Positions 8,055-16,123 of a DNA stretch of 64,000 bases are shown in pieces (within the stretch, counting starts at the first letter, position 1; each line of letters starts with the position of its first letter). The notes below the pieces were generated by a model, which searched no databases, was not told the origin of the DNA, and saw nothing but the letters and a program-made list of their open reading frames with translations. The DNA is taken from positions 1-64,000 of IMG/VR virus record IMGVR_UViG_3300020463_002275; one strand, given 5' to 3'. Position numbers and translations under genes: made by a program. The stretch comes from a virus.

Positions 8055-8748
8055 ATTTATATTTGATGTTGATGGAACACTTACACCAAGTCGTGGTAAG
8101 ATTGATGATGATTTTAAAAAATTCTTTGTAGAATTTTGTAGTAACAATAATGTTTATCTTGTTACTGGAAGTGATAAACCTAAAACAGTCGAACAAATAG
8201 GTGAAGATCTTTATAGTATGGCCAAACGTGTATATAATTGTTCAGGTAGTGAAGTATGGGAAGGTGATAAAAGAATTAAAACTAATGATTGGAAAATTCC
8301 ATATCATGTTAAGACTTGGCTTTTAGAAAAGTTGGAAGAAAGTGACTTTCCTTTACGAACAGGTTTACATATCGAAGAACGAGTAGGTATGCTTAACTTT
8401 AGTGTTGTAGGACGTAATGCAACAATAAGTGAACGCAAACTTTACGTAAAATATGATAAAGAACATAACGAACGTAATTTTATAGCAGATTTATTTAATA
8501 AAGAGTTTGTTGATTTAGTTGCAAGGCCAGGAGGCGAAACAGGAATAGATATATCACCTAAAGGCAAAGACAAAAGTCAAATCATTTATGATTTTAATCA
8601 AGATGATACTCTACACTTTTTTGGTGATAGGATGGATTCACAAGGCAATGATTACCCTTTGAAAAAAGTTATTATTGATAACGACTTAGGTTTAGCAATA
8701 CAAGTTAACGGTTGGCAAGATACTTGGGAGAAATTAAGATGCGTATAA
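8047..8748 (+). CDS. eukaryotic-type phosphomannomutase-like HAD protein
   Basis: 233 residues from GTG 8047; GGAG at 8035-8038 supports this start, which overlaps the upstream stop. FDVDGTLTPSRGKID at residues 6-20 carries the HAD nucleophile Asp and acid Asp. VTGSDK is motif II, and HFFGDRMDSQGNDYPL holds the late Asp/Asn motif. The arrangement (TPSRGKI, then GGND-like end) is that of eukaryotic-type phosphomannomutases, which convert mannose-6-phosphate to mannose-1-phosphate, rather than of simple phosphatases. Classical members are about 245-260 residues. Between a cytidylyltransferase and an epimerase, a role in making a nucleotide sugar is plausible. Confidence 0.7.
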   Translation: MNKFIFDVDGTLTPSRGKIDDDFKKFFVEFCSNNNVYLVTGSDKPKTVEQIGEDLYSMAKRVYNCSGSEVWEGDKRIKTNDWKIPYHVKTWLLEKLEESDFPLRTGLHIEERVGMLNFSVVGRNATISERKLYVKYDKEHNERNFIADLFNKEFVDLVARPGGETGIDISPKGKDKSQIIYDFNQDDTLHFFGDRMDSQGNDYPLKKVIIDNDLGLAIQVNGWQDTWEKLRCV

Positions 8749-9488
8749 TGCTGACTGGACATAGAGGATACATAGGTTCTCATTTGTTAAAACGTCTTAC
8801 AAAAGAAAACAGTGTTGTTGGATTTGATTTAGTAGATGGTCAGGATTTAATAACATGCGAATTCAACGAAGAATTTGATTTGATTATTCATCTAGCAGGT
8901 CAAAGTGGTGTAAGAGATAGTATTAAAGATCCAGGACTATATTGGCGTAACAATGTAGAAGTAAGTAAAAGATTATTTGCACGTTACCCTAACACTAGAA
9001 TAATGTATGCAAGTTCTAGTTCAGCATATGAACCTGATCTTAATCCATATGCGGCAAGCAAATATTGTGTAGAAGAAGCCGCAGAAAGAAATAATAACAC
9101 ATTAGGAATGAGATTCCATACAGTGTATGATCATAATCCAAGACAAGGTATGTTTATACAAAAACTAATTGACGGCGAACTAGAATATGTTACTAATCAC
9201 TATAGAGATTTTATACACGTAGATGATTTATGTGACGCTATTGAATTGTTAATACGATCCACTTATACTGGTACTGTCGACATAGGCACAGGAGTGCCGT
9301 TTAGGATCCGTGATTTTGCAGAGGATTTGCCTATCCGCCTAAATACCCCAAATGAAAGGCAATGGACATGTGCAAACATGGACAAAATGAAAAGTCTAGG
9401 GTTTAAACCTAAACATAGTATCGAAAAACTCTTGACAAACCCGCCAAAAGATAATATAATAAAACTTGAAATAGGAGAAACTACATGA
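8739..9488 (+). CDS. NAD-dependent epimerase/dehydratase (SDR family)
   Basis: 249 residues from ATG 8739. The N-terminal LTGHRGYIGSH is the G-x-x-G-x-x-G dinucleotide-binding loop. YAASKY near residue 103 is the Y-x-x-x-K catalytic pair, and HLAGQSGV and FIHVDDLCDAI are typical of nucleotide-sugar epimerases. It is shorter than common members (about 310-340), so the C-terminal substrate domain is reduced. With the two upstream genes it forms a nucleotide-sugar cassette. Its 3' end contains the promoter for the clamp gene. Confidence 0.85.
   Translation: MRIMLTGHRGYIGSHLLKRLTKENSVVGFDLVDGQDLITCEFNEEFDLIIHLAGQSGVRDSIKDPGLYWRNNVEVSKRLFARYPNTRIMYASSSSAYEPDLNPYAASKYCVEEAAERNNNTLGMRFHTVYDHNPRQGMFIQKLIDGELEYVTNHYRDFIHVDDLCDAIELLIRSTYTGTVDIGTGVPFRIRDFAEDLPIRLNTPNERQWTCANMDKMKSLGFKPKHSIEKLLTNPPKDNIIKLEIGETT
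9432..9460 (+). promoter_or_regulatory. sigma70-type promoter of sliding clamp gene
   Basis: TTGACA (9432-9437), a 17-nt spacer and TATAAT (9455-9460), 24 nt before the ATG of the clamp gene and inside the end of the epimerase gene. TAGGAG at 9472-9477 is the ribosome-binding site. It gives the clamp an independent early or middle transcript. Confidence 0.85.
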
Positions 9489-10213
9489 AAGACATTCTAC
9501 AAGACGTTGTTGCCCATACACACGCATTAGGCTTTTTAGCACTAGTGAAAGTAAGCAATGACGAAGGCACAACTATCGATGCAATGGCTGAAGACCGTTC
9601 AGTAATTTTATCAGGTAGTACACATTCGCCAGTAGCAGAGTTTGAAGGAACCTTTGGAATGCCAAACTTAGATAAACTTAGTTTGCATTTAAAAAATCCT
9701 GAGTATCAAAAAGATGCAAAGATTGACGTTGTAAAAGCAGAACGCAACGGAGAAACAATCCCAACACATATACATTTTGAAAATGCGGCAGGCGATTTCC
9801 AAAATGATTATCGCTTTATGAACAAAGCAATCATTGAAGAAAAACTAAAAACAGTTAAGTTCAAGGGTGCGGCATGGAGTGTAACATTCCAACCAAGTAT
9901 GGCAAGTATTGCACGTATGAAACTTATGAGTGCGGCACACGCAGAAGAACCAACATTTAATGTAATGACTAAAGATGGAAATTTAGTTTTTAGTTTTGGT
10001 GATCAAAGTACACACGCAGGTGAATTTGTTTTCCAACACAATATTGAAGGTACATTAGCACACACTTGGAGTTGGCCAGTAGCACAAGTACAAGCAATTC
10101 TAAACTTAGATGGTGATGCTTCTATGAGCATTTCAGATCAAGGTGCAATGATGATTAGTGTAGACAGTGGTATGGTCAAATATGATTATATCTTGCCAGC
10201 ACAAAGTAAGTAG
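9485..10213 (+). CDS. 45: gp45-like DNA sliding clamp
   Basis: 242 residues, near the 228 of T4 gp45. It has an alternating beta/alpha pattern with long beta-rich stretches, no Cys clusters, and a two-domain look: the first repeat ends around GDFQNDYRFMNKAII, the second around MISVDSGMVKYDYILPAQ. The assignment rests on length, overall pattern and position in a T4-like replication region. The clamp tethers gp43 to DNA and, in T4, also activates late promoters. It has its own strong promoter. Confidence 0.7.
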   Translation: MKDILQDVVAHTHALGFLALVKVSNDEGTTIDAMAEDRSVILSGSTHSPVAEFEGTFGMPNLDKLSLHLKNPEYQKDAKIDVVKAERNGETIPTHIHFENAAGDFQNDYRFMNKAIIEEKLKTVKFKGAAWSVTFQPSMASIARMKLMSAAHAEEPTFNVMTKDGNLVFSFGDQSTHAGEFVFQHNIEGTLAHTWSWPVAQVQAILNLDGDASMSISDQGAMMISVDSGMVKYDYILPAQSK

Positions 10214-10220
10214 GAGTTTT

Positions 10221-10415
10221 ATGACAGATGATAGATCAGAAGATGCAACATACGAAAACGAAAGTAGTACGGTAACGATACCTTTGAGAGAATACGATAA
10301 GTTACGTGAGCGTCAATCATATATTACTGATAAAAGTTTAATTGGTATAATTGATAAGTTAGAAGAACTTGTTAGAGCATTGAGAAAACATATAGTAAGG
10401 ACGGACTTTGATTAA
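10221..10415 (+). CDS. small acidic/helical protein
   Basis: 64 residues, ATG 10221 with TAGGAG at 10211-10216. The N-terminal part is acidic, with a helical C-terminus (LIGIIDKLEELVRALRKHI). Located between the clamp and a TGT-like gene, and overlapping the TTG start of the latter. I do not recognise the family. The small acidic N-terminus plus amphipathic helix could suit a partner-binding peptide. Confidence 0.5.
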   Translation: MTDDRSEDATYENESSTVTIPLREYDKLRERQSYITDKSLIGIIDKLEELVRALRKHIVRTDFD

Positions 10416-11973
10416 TAAAGATTTAACAGCAACACAAAACGACTACGCACATTTTTTGCCAGCATTGAGCGGCTTCTATGCAACATATGTAGGTAAGCAA
10501 CGCTTTCCTGATCCTGTTAAAGGTCCTTACATTGAAGACACACGTATTCCTGCTAATTGGAATAACAATGTAGAAAGTCTTAACTATCTTAACAAACAAC
10601 AAGGAGCATTTACTTACAAGTGGTCATTGTATTCAGCAGGACATGCTGATTTAGATACAACTAAAGTTGTTCCAAAAGAAGATATGGTTCGTAATAGAGA
10701 CCGAGATAATACTTGGTTACTAGGCGACTCAGGCGGATTCCAAATTGGTAAAGGTGTTTGGGAAGGAGACTGGAAAGATCCTAACTGTCCTAAAGCACAA
10801 AAGAAACGTGATGGCGTTCTGAAATGGATGGACGCATATATGGACTATGGTATGATACTTGATATTCCAGCATGGGTATCACGTTCACCAGCAGGTGCAA
10901 AAGCAACAGGTATTAGCACATATCAAGAAGCAGTAAAGGCAACACGTATTAACAACGATTACTTTATGAAGCATAGAACTGGTGCTTGTAAATTTTTAAA
11001 TGTTTTACAAGGCGAAAATCATGCAGATGCAGATGATTGGTATGACCAAATGAAAGATTACTGTGATCCTGTTAAGTATCCTGACACTCATTTTAATGGT
11101 TGGTCTATGGGTGGACAGAACATGTGCGATGTACATTTGGTTCTTAAACGCCTAGTTGCATTGTATTATGACAATCTATTACAACAAGGTGTGCATGATG
11201 TAATGCATTTCTTAGGCACATCTAAATTAGAATGGGCTACGTTGTTAACTGATATACAAAGAGCAGTAAGAAAATATTATAACCCTAATTTTATGATTAC
11301 ATTCGATTGTGCAAGTCCTTTCTTAGCAACTGCTAACGGACAAGTTTACATACAAAATGAAACTCCTGATAGAGGAAAATGGACATATAGAATGGTTCCG
11401 AGTATAGATGATAAAAAATATGCTACGGATACACGTACATTTAAAGATGCTGTATTACAAGATGGTATCTTTAAAAACTTTGAAGACAGTCCTGTAACAG
11501 ATGGAATGCTTGTAAAAGATATCTGTGTTTATAAACCTGGGGACTTAAACAAAATAGGTAAAGAAGGAAAAACATCGTGGGATAGTTTTTCATATGCGAT
11601 CCAGATGGGTCATAACGTGTGGAGTCACATAAATGCAGTTCAAGAAGCAAACAGACAGTATGACGCTGGAGTTATTCCTAAAATGCTTGTACAAGAGCAA
11701 TTTGACAGGATTCTATTCAGAGATGTTGTGGAAGAAATATTCTCAAAGACTACAAAAGAAGAGTCATTAAAAGTAATTGATGAGTATTCAAAGTTTTGGA
11801 TGGCTATACCTGGTACTAGAGGTGCTGTTGGTAAAAAGACAGTAAACAGTAGTACCTTTTTTGATGCTTTGTTTGATGTAGATCAAACTCAAGAGCAAAC
11901 TGATGAAGAGGAACTAGATGAAACCAAATTGGAGGAACTAGAAGATGAGCAACTACACGGACAAACACGATAA
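10408..11973 (+). CDS. tRNA-guanine transglycosylase-like protein (DpdA-like)
   Basis: 521 residues from TTG 10408. LLGDSGGFQIG near residue 105 matches the TGT block DSGGFQ. VLQGEN and GWSMGGQN match the base-recognition blocks, and ITFDCASPFLATANGQVY near 299 matches the TGT nucleophile block (FDC-x-x-P). TGTs swap guanine for a 7-deazaguanine in tRNA; the DpdA paralogues do this in DNA and occur in many phages. The usual C-terminal zinc site CxC..C..H is not visible (a single Cys remains), favouring a divergent DpdA-like paralogue over a housekeeping TGT. The presence of QueE and other Que-like genes in the window supports a 7-deazaguanine pathway. Whether the target is DNA or tRNA is not shown. 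Confidence 0.75.
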   Translation: MINKDLTATQNDYAHFLPALSGFYATYVGKQRFPDPVKGPYIEDTRIPANWNNNVESLNYLNKQQGAFTYKWSLYSAGHADLDTTKVVPKEDMVRNRDRDNTWLLGDSGGFQIGKGVWEGDWKDPNCPKAQKKRDGVLKWMDAYMDYGMILDIPAWVSRSPAGAKATGISTYQEAVKATRINNDYFMKHRTGACKFLNVLQGENHADADDWYDQMKDYCDPVKYPDTHFNGWSMGGQNMCDVHLVLKRLVALYYDNLLQQGVHDVMHFLGTSKLEWATLLTDIQRAVRKYYNPNFMITFDCASPFLATANGQVYIQNETPDRGKWTYRMVPSIDDKKYATDTRTFKDAVLQDGIFKNFEDSPVTDGMLVKDICVYKPGDLNKIGKEGKTSWDSFSYAIQMGHNVWSHINAVQEANRQYDAGVIPKMLVQEQFDRILFRDVVEEIFSKTTKEESLKVIDEYSKFWMAIPGTRGAVGKKTVNSSTFFDALFDVDQTQEQTDEEELDETKLEELEDEQLHGQTR

Positions 11974-12148
11974 ACTTGCAACACACTTGCAAGAGTTATA
12001 CAAACGTCATAGGTCACTTGATCAAGAAATAAAAGTTTTGTATAATCAATTTGTAGAAAATCATGAACTTAATCTTTTGAAAACAAAGAAACTTTGGTTA
12101 AAAGATGAAATATACAGAATAGAAAATGAATTAAAGGCTTTAGGATGA
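11945..12148 (+). CDS. DUF465/YdcH-like small coiled-coil protein
   Basis: 67 residues. The pattern HLQELYKRHRSLDQEIKVL followed by LKTKKLWLKDEIYRIEN matches the DUF465 layout (H-x-x-LD-x-x-I, then LKKxKLxLKDEI), a two-helix coiled coil of unknown function. GGAGG at 11931-11935 precedes the start, and the gene overlaps the end of the TGT-like gene by 29 nt. Confidence 0.65.
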   Translation: MSNYTDKHDKLATHLQELYKRHRSLDQEIKVLYNQFVENHELNLLKTKKLWLKDEIYRIENELKALG

Positions 12149-12552
12149 GTAAATTAAATCAACGTCTGCATTGGACTACAACTATTACAGAGAAAGTAAT
12201 GCTTGGAGGTATTGGTGGACTAACAGTAGTTGCCGCACTATTAGAAGTGTATGGTATGTATCAAGCAAGGAGTATAGAACTTGCTGATTTATTCTTGTTA
12301 TTCATTTATACAGAGATCGTAGGCATGGTAGGTGCTTATTATATTAGTAATAGAATACCTGTCACACTTCCAATTATTATTGCAATGACGGCTTTGTGTA
12401 GATTAATTATCCTACATAGTAAAGATGCTGATCCTTGGGTACTAATAGCAGAAGCAGGTGCTATTGTTATACTAGCAGGAGCGGCATACATTATGAGTGC
12501 AAAAGAAAAACTAAGTTTAGAAAAGAAAAAAATAAAAGAAGATGCTGAGTGA
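12145..12552 (+). CDS. PsiE-like phosphate-starvation-inducible membrane protein
   Basis: 135 residues with four hydrophobic segments (about 18-38, 45-65, 70-90 and 95-115). The core LFIYTEIVGMVGAYYISNRIP followed by MTALCRLIILHSK resembles the PsiE family, whose bacterial members are induced by phosphate starvation. Marine phages commonly carry phosphate-stress genes, so an auxiliary role in the phosphate-limited host is plausible. The biochemical function of PsiE is unknown. Coupled on both sides. Confidence 0.7.
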   Translation: MSKLNQRLHWTTTITEKVMLGGIGGLTVVAALLEVYGMYQARSIELADLFLLFIYTEIVGMVGAYYISNRIPVTLPIIIAMTALCRLIILHSKDADPWVLIAEAGAIVILAGAAYIMSAKEKLSLEKKKIKEDAE

Positions 12553-13118
12553 AAAAGATGTACGTTGATACAATAAATCCTGTAGAATTTAAAATTATTG
12601 GTAAAGATTTAAAAGAATTTTTACAAGGTTTAATCACTAATAACATAAACAATATAGACAAAGAACCCGTAGAAACGTTCATACTTACGCCTCAGGGTAA
12701 GATAAAACATCAAGTTAAAATAACAGATAAAGGTGACGGCTTTAGTATATTATGTACTAACGACCAAAGCAGTTTGTTTGCTTTTTTGAACCTTTATGGA
12801 AAATTTAAAGGTATAGTTGTAGAAAAAGTAGATGTCAAAGAAGTATATGATAAGAAATACTTCTTAAGACTTTTAGAACAAGGTAAACTAGATACTAACT
12901 TTTTAACACAACCATCATTGTATCCTGCTGAGGTAGATGATAGTTTAGTTGATTACGATAAAGGTTGTTACTTGGGTCAGGAAGTAGTTTCAAGAATGAA
13001 ACACAGACAAAAGAACAAAAAACAAATAAAGATAGCAAATATACTCAATACAAAGCCTTCAGATGCAAAAGTATTACTAGAAATAGAGAACTATATTATT
13101 ATTAAGGTACCAGTATAA
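12549..13118 (+). CDS. YgfZ/GcvT-like Fe-S enzyme maintenance protein
   Basis: 189 residues from GTG 12549 (ATG 12558 also possible). DYDKGCYLGQEVVSRMKHR near residues 136-154 contains the YgfZ signature K-G-C-[FY]-x-G-Q-E with its conserved Cys. The N-terminus (FLQGLITNNI, then FILTPQGKIKH) fits the folate-binding GcvT-like domain. Bacterial YgfZ (about 326 residues) uses folate to keep Fe-S enzymes active, including the radical SAM enzyme MiaB. This version lacks the C-terminal barrel and is truncated to little over half length. Given nine radical SAM enzymes in the window, a support role for them is an attractive inference. Confidence 0.75.
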   Translation: MKKMYVDTINPVEFKIIGKDLKEFLQGLITNNINNIDKEPVETFILTPQGKIKHQVKITDKGDGFSILCTNDQSSLFAFLNLYGKFKGIVVEKVDVKEVYDKKYFLRLLEQGKLDTNFLTQPSLYPAEVDDSLVDYDKGCYLGQEVVSRMKHRQKNKKQIKIANILNTKPSDAKVLLEIENYIIIKVPV

Positions 13119-13273
13119 TGATGACTGAGAAAGAAGTAAGAGCAGAGTTTAAAGAACACAGAAAAGATCTAGTGTTTGCTGAGTGCTGGCCTAATACAGA
13201 TCGTGCTTTTTATGAATGGTGCTCGCAGTATCTAGATTACAAACATATTAAAAGAGATGATGATGACTACTAA
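13118..13273 (+). CDS. small acidic protein
   Basis: 51 residues. The start ATG 13118 overlaps the TAA of the YgfZ-like gene (TAATG). Contains EKEVRAEFKEHRKDLVFAEC and an acidic end RDDDDY. The gene fills the gap before the next start, which overlaps its last 17 nt. Function unknown; call based on coupled position and fit to the gene-packing pattern. Confidence 0.5.
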   Translation: MMTEKEVRAEFKEHRKDLVFAECWPNTDRAFYEWCSQYLDYKHIKRDDDDY

Positions 13274-13445
13274 AAACGAAATGCTAAACAAAAAAATTGA
13301 TGAATTGGATAAGAAGATGGTCAAATTACAGTTGACTTTAGATGATTTAAGTGTTAAACTCAGTAAGCATATAGGATTTATTGACGAAACATATGAAGGG
13401 TTGAAAAATCCAATTAAGGTGGCAAGGAGGTTTTTAGGTAAATGA
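13257..13445 (+). CDS. small coiled-coil protein
   Basis: 62 residues; three consecutive ATG codons (13257, 13260, 13263) make the exact start uncertain. Heptad-like helix at residues 8-40 (KIDELDKKMVKLQLTLDDLS). Ends in a coupled overlap with the next gene. No known family recognised. Confidence 0.5.
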   Translation: MMMTTKNEMLNKKIDELDKKMVKLQLTLDDLSVKLSKHIGFIDETYEGLKNPIKVARRFLGK

Positions 13446-13954
13446 AAAGAAAATACGAATCAGGTATAGCAGATAATGTTGTATTCTTTACAGGAATAGA
13501 AGTAGAAAAAACTCCTGCACACGGTATGGATACATTATTTGTTACAGGTTTACAATCTTGTGATGTTATACAAGAAAAACTAGAAGATAGACAGCATATA
13601 TTCTTTGGTGCTAATCATTCTTTCGAGCCATCAAATCAAGATTTATGGATACGATGGGAAAGAATGATAAAGGCATTCTTAACTGCTGGCAAATTGTGTT
13701 CACTTGATATTCCAATTAATTACGCAGAAGACTTTCTCAAAAGTGGTCTTACTGAATATGAAAACTTTATTCCACAACTACGTATTCCGTTGCCTTACGT
13801 AAAACAGTGGAACTACAACACTATGTTGAAGATTGACGATAAAGACTTTAAGGCAACTAATCCTGGCGTTTGGTGTCATAGTTTGCACGATCTATTAGAT
13901 AGAAATAAATTTACTGATTGGACAAAGTATGGCCTTGACAAAGTAGTAAAGTGA
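13442..13954 (+). CDS. conserved phage hypothetical protein
   Basis: 170 residues, ATGA-coupled. Has GIEVEKTPAHGMDTLFVTGLQ near the N-terminus, a middle segment FGANHSFEPSNQDLWIRWERMIKAFL and the end HSLHDLLDRNKFTDWTKY. The pattern resembles a conserved but uncharacterised protein that travels with queuosine/7-deazaguanine-type genes in T4-like marine phages; this recollection is weak. It sits directly before the QueD-like gene, so a shared pathway is possible. Confidence 0.5.
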   Translation: MKRKYESGIADNVVFFTGIEVEKTPAHGMDTLFVTGLQSCDVIQEKLEDRQHIFFGANHSFEPSNQDLWIRWERMIKAFLTAGKLCSLDIPINYAEDFLKSGLTEYENFIPQLRIPLPYVKQWNYNTMLKIDDKDFKATNPGVWCHSLHDLLDRNKFTDWTKYGLDKVVK

Positions 13955-13961
13955 GTGTACA

Positions 13962-14450
13962 ATGGATAGTATAACAGATGAAAGATATTACGATTATATG
14001 ATACGTAGATCTAGAGAGGAAGATACAATAATGGTCCAAGAAAATATAATAAATAAGGCGGCAAGAAGTATATGGGTAACCTTTAGAAAAGAAGGTGTTC
14101 ATATGTATCCAGGAGCAGATAGTGATCCAAAATTGGCAACAGGTGATTGGGACGATGTTTCGTTTCTCGGCGTGCCTCATCGTCATATTTTCCATTTCAG
14201 GGTGCGTATCGAGGTGTTCCACAACGACAGAGATATCGAGTTCATCCAATTCAAAAGGTGGATGGAGAGACTCTATAATGGAGCGAGTGAGACCGACAAT
14301 GAAGTGCTCGTTCTAAATCACAGGTCCTGCGAAATGATTGCAGATGAACTGTACGAAAAGATTTCAGCAAAATACCCAGGCCGATTTGTTGAAATTGATG
14401 TTGCTGAAGATGGCGAAAACGGCTGTTCAATATATTACCCCAAACCATAA
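13962..14450 (+). CDS. QueD-like (6-pyruvoyl-tetrahydropterin synthase fold) protein
   Basis: 162 residues from ATG 13962 (ATG 14031 also possible). The C-terminal two thirds resemble the T-fold of QueD: HRHIFHFRVRIEVFHND could be the H-x-H metal block with its beta strand, DIEFIQFKRWM parallels the IDFxxLK block, and EMIADELYEKI plus VEIDVAEDGENGCSIYY parallels the QueD ending (ExLA..., VxET...GCIY). QueD makes 6-carboxytetrahydropterin, the substrate of QueE, which is encoded 4.5 kb downstream. The catalytic Cys is not evident. The 3' two thirds are clearly more GC-rich than the 5' third. Confidence 0.5.
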   Translation: MDSITDERYYDYMIRRSREEDTIMVQENIINKAARSIWVTFRKEGVHMYPGADSDPKLATGDWDDVSFLGVPHRHIFHFRVRIEVFHNDRDIEFIQFKRWMERLYNGASETDNEVLVLNHRSCEMIADELYEKISAKYPGRFVEIDVAEDGENGCSIYYPKP

Positions 14451-14476
14451 ATGCTGTTAAAAAAGGAAATTATAAA

Positions 14477-14689
14477 ATGGCAATCAAATTCAATCGTGAA
14501 GCGTATACGAAGGTATTTAACGACTTGGATAAGTTCCGCGACTACTGTCGCTTTGAAGGCAAGATCTTTAACGAAAAAGACTTGTATAAATCCGATGCTC
14601 CTGTTTGGCAGGCGTATCAAAAACATGCAGGTTGGTTACGTGCCAAGGCTCGTAACTCCGGCAGAAAGTTTCATTCTCGGAGAAATTAA
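14477..14689 (+). CDS. small basic conserved phage protein
   Basis: 70 residues, AAGGAAA upstream of ATG 14477. Blocks: FNDLDKFRDYCRFEGKIFNEKDLYK and KHAGWLRAKARNSGRKFHSRRN, the latter strongly basic. A nucleic-acid-binding role is possible. I recall similar small proteins in T4-like marine phages without known function. Composition is somewhat richer in G+C than flanking genes, continuing the trend of the preceding gene. TAATG overlap with the next gene. Confidence 0.55.
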   Translation: MAIKFNREAYTKVFNDLDKFRDYCRFEGKIFNEKDLYKSDAPVWQAYQKHAGWLRAKARNSGRKFHSRRN

Positions 14690-15738
14690 TGACTATTCAT
14701 ATAGTAGACATTGAAGCAGTAGATACAAGATACACAAAACAATGGAAAGATTATCTTCCACCACAACTTCAACGTGCTACAAACGAAGATGTAAAAGTAA
14801 TTAGTGGAGGGGAAACACCTCAGGCTACAACACCTGGTGCTTTTCTAAACTTTGGTGGTACTAATGTTTACAAATCAAAACAACTTGAAAAAATAGGAGC
14901 AATGTTCTGTGATGGATCTGTTGAAGATGGTGATTATTTTCTCTATACCGATGCCTGGAATCCTACAGTTATTCAACTACGGTATATGGCAGAACTATTG
15001 GGTGTTGACATCACTATTGGTGGTCTCTGGCATGCAGGTAGTTATGATCCGCAAGATTTTTTAGGAAGACTTATAGGTGACAAACCTTGGGTTAGAAATG
15101 CAGAACAGTCTATGTATGACTGCTATGACGATAACTTTTTTGCAAGTAAGTTTCATATAGATTTGTTTAACAGAAATTTTCATACTTCAGATAACAAAAA
15201 TCATCGTGTAGGCTGGCCAATGGAATATTTGGCAACTAGTTTAGATAGTTATAAGCATATGGAGAAGAAAGATTTAATTCTTTTCCCACATAGAGTTGCA
15301 CCTGAAAAGCAAGTTGAAATATTTCGTGATTTAAAACAACAATTACCACAGTATGAATTTATTGTATGTCAAGAACAAACCTTGACAAAGAATGAATATC
15401 ATAACTTGTTAGGTGAAGCAAAACTAGTGTTTAGTGCTAACTTACAAGAAACACTTGGTATTAGTTGGTACGAAGGTGCTTTAGTAGATACTATTCCTAT
15501 GGTGCCTGATAGATTAAGTTACAGTGAAATGGCTTTACCAGAATTCAAATATGAAAGCAAATGGACTGAAGACTATGATAGTTATTTAGAGCATAGAGAT
15601 AAAGTTGTTGCACAAATTGTTGAGTATATAGAAAATTACGAAGACTTTTTACCTAGTATTAACAAACAAGTTACTAAACTTAACAAAGAATTCTTTAGTG
15701 GCAAAAAACTTTATAGGGTGATTGCAGATGGCGAATGA
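14689..15738 (+). CDS. GT-B type glycosyltransferase
   Basis: 349 residues. The C-terminal block FSANLQETLGISWYEGALVDTIPMVPDR (residues about 247-275) has the E-x-x-G-x-x-x-x-E-(x)-G-x-x-P pattern of GT-B retaining glycosyltransferases that bind the nucleotide sugar. The N-terminal half lacks a signal peptide, so it acts in the cytoplasm. The substrate could be DNA, a virion protein or cell-surface material. T4 glucosylates its DNA with GT-B enzymes, but similarity to those is not visible by eye. Preceding nucleotide-sugar genes at 7.6-9.5 kb may supply a donor. Confidence 0.65.
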   Translation: MTIHIVDIEAVDTRYTKQWKDYLPPQLQRATNEDVKVISGGETPQATTPGAFLNFGGTNVYKSKQLEKIGAMFCDGSVEDGDYFLYTDAWNPTVIQLRYMAELLGVDITIGGLWHAGSYDPQDFLGRLIGDKPWVRNAEQSMYDCYDDNFFASKFHIDLFNRNFHTSDNKNHRVGWPMEYLATSLDSYKHMEKKDLILFPHRVAPEKQVEIFRDLKQQLPQYEFIVCQEQTLTKNEYHNLLGEAKLVFSANLQETLGISWYEGALVDTIPMVPDRLSYSEMALPEFKYESKWTEDYDSYLEHRDKVVAQIVEYIENYEDFLPSINKQVTKLNKEFFSGKKLYRVIADGE

Positions 15739-16123
15739 AGATAAAGATTTTGTTGAAGGATGTGATACTATTACTATTAACGGCGAAACTGTTTTTAGTG
15801 TAAATCCAGAACCTGATTATAAAATTTCCTATTCAACTCCAACAATAGATGTAAGTTCAATATCCACCACATCCAGTAGTACAATAGATTCTTCTCACTT
15901 GACAGTAAATACTAGCACTATTGGTACACATACTTTTGATGACAATTATACATTTACAACAACATATGAAACGCCAACTGTGTTTGAAGATGTTATGCCT
16001 GATCTAGTAACTGTAAATGATATGATGGTAGAATACCCAACTTTAAAAATTGCATTTGAAAAATTCAAAAGGGTATATAAGATGGTTGAACAAGATTATA
16101 AAGGAAAAACTGAAAATGAATGA
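15728..16123 (+). CDS. Ser/Thr-rich hypothetical protein
   Basis: 131 residues from ATG 15728, overlapping the glycosyltransferase stop. The middle (residues about 35-85) is a low-complexity Ser/Thr run (DVSSISTTSSSTIDSS and similar), then a helical acidic end. It reads like a tail- or head-decoration protein or a glycosylation-prone linker. The position immediately after a glycosyltransferase is suggestive only. Confidence 0.5.
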   Translation: MANEDKDFVEGCDTITINGETVFSVNPEPDYKISYSTPTIDVSSISTTSSSTIDSSHLTVNTSTIGTHTFDDNYTFTTTYETPTVFEDVMPDLVTVNDMMVEYPTLKIAFEKFKRVYKMVEQDYKGKTENE

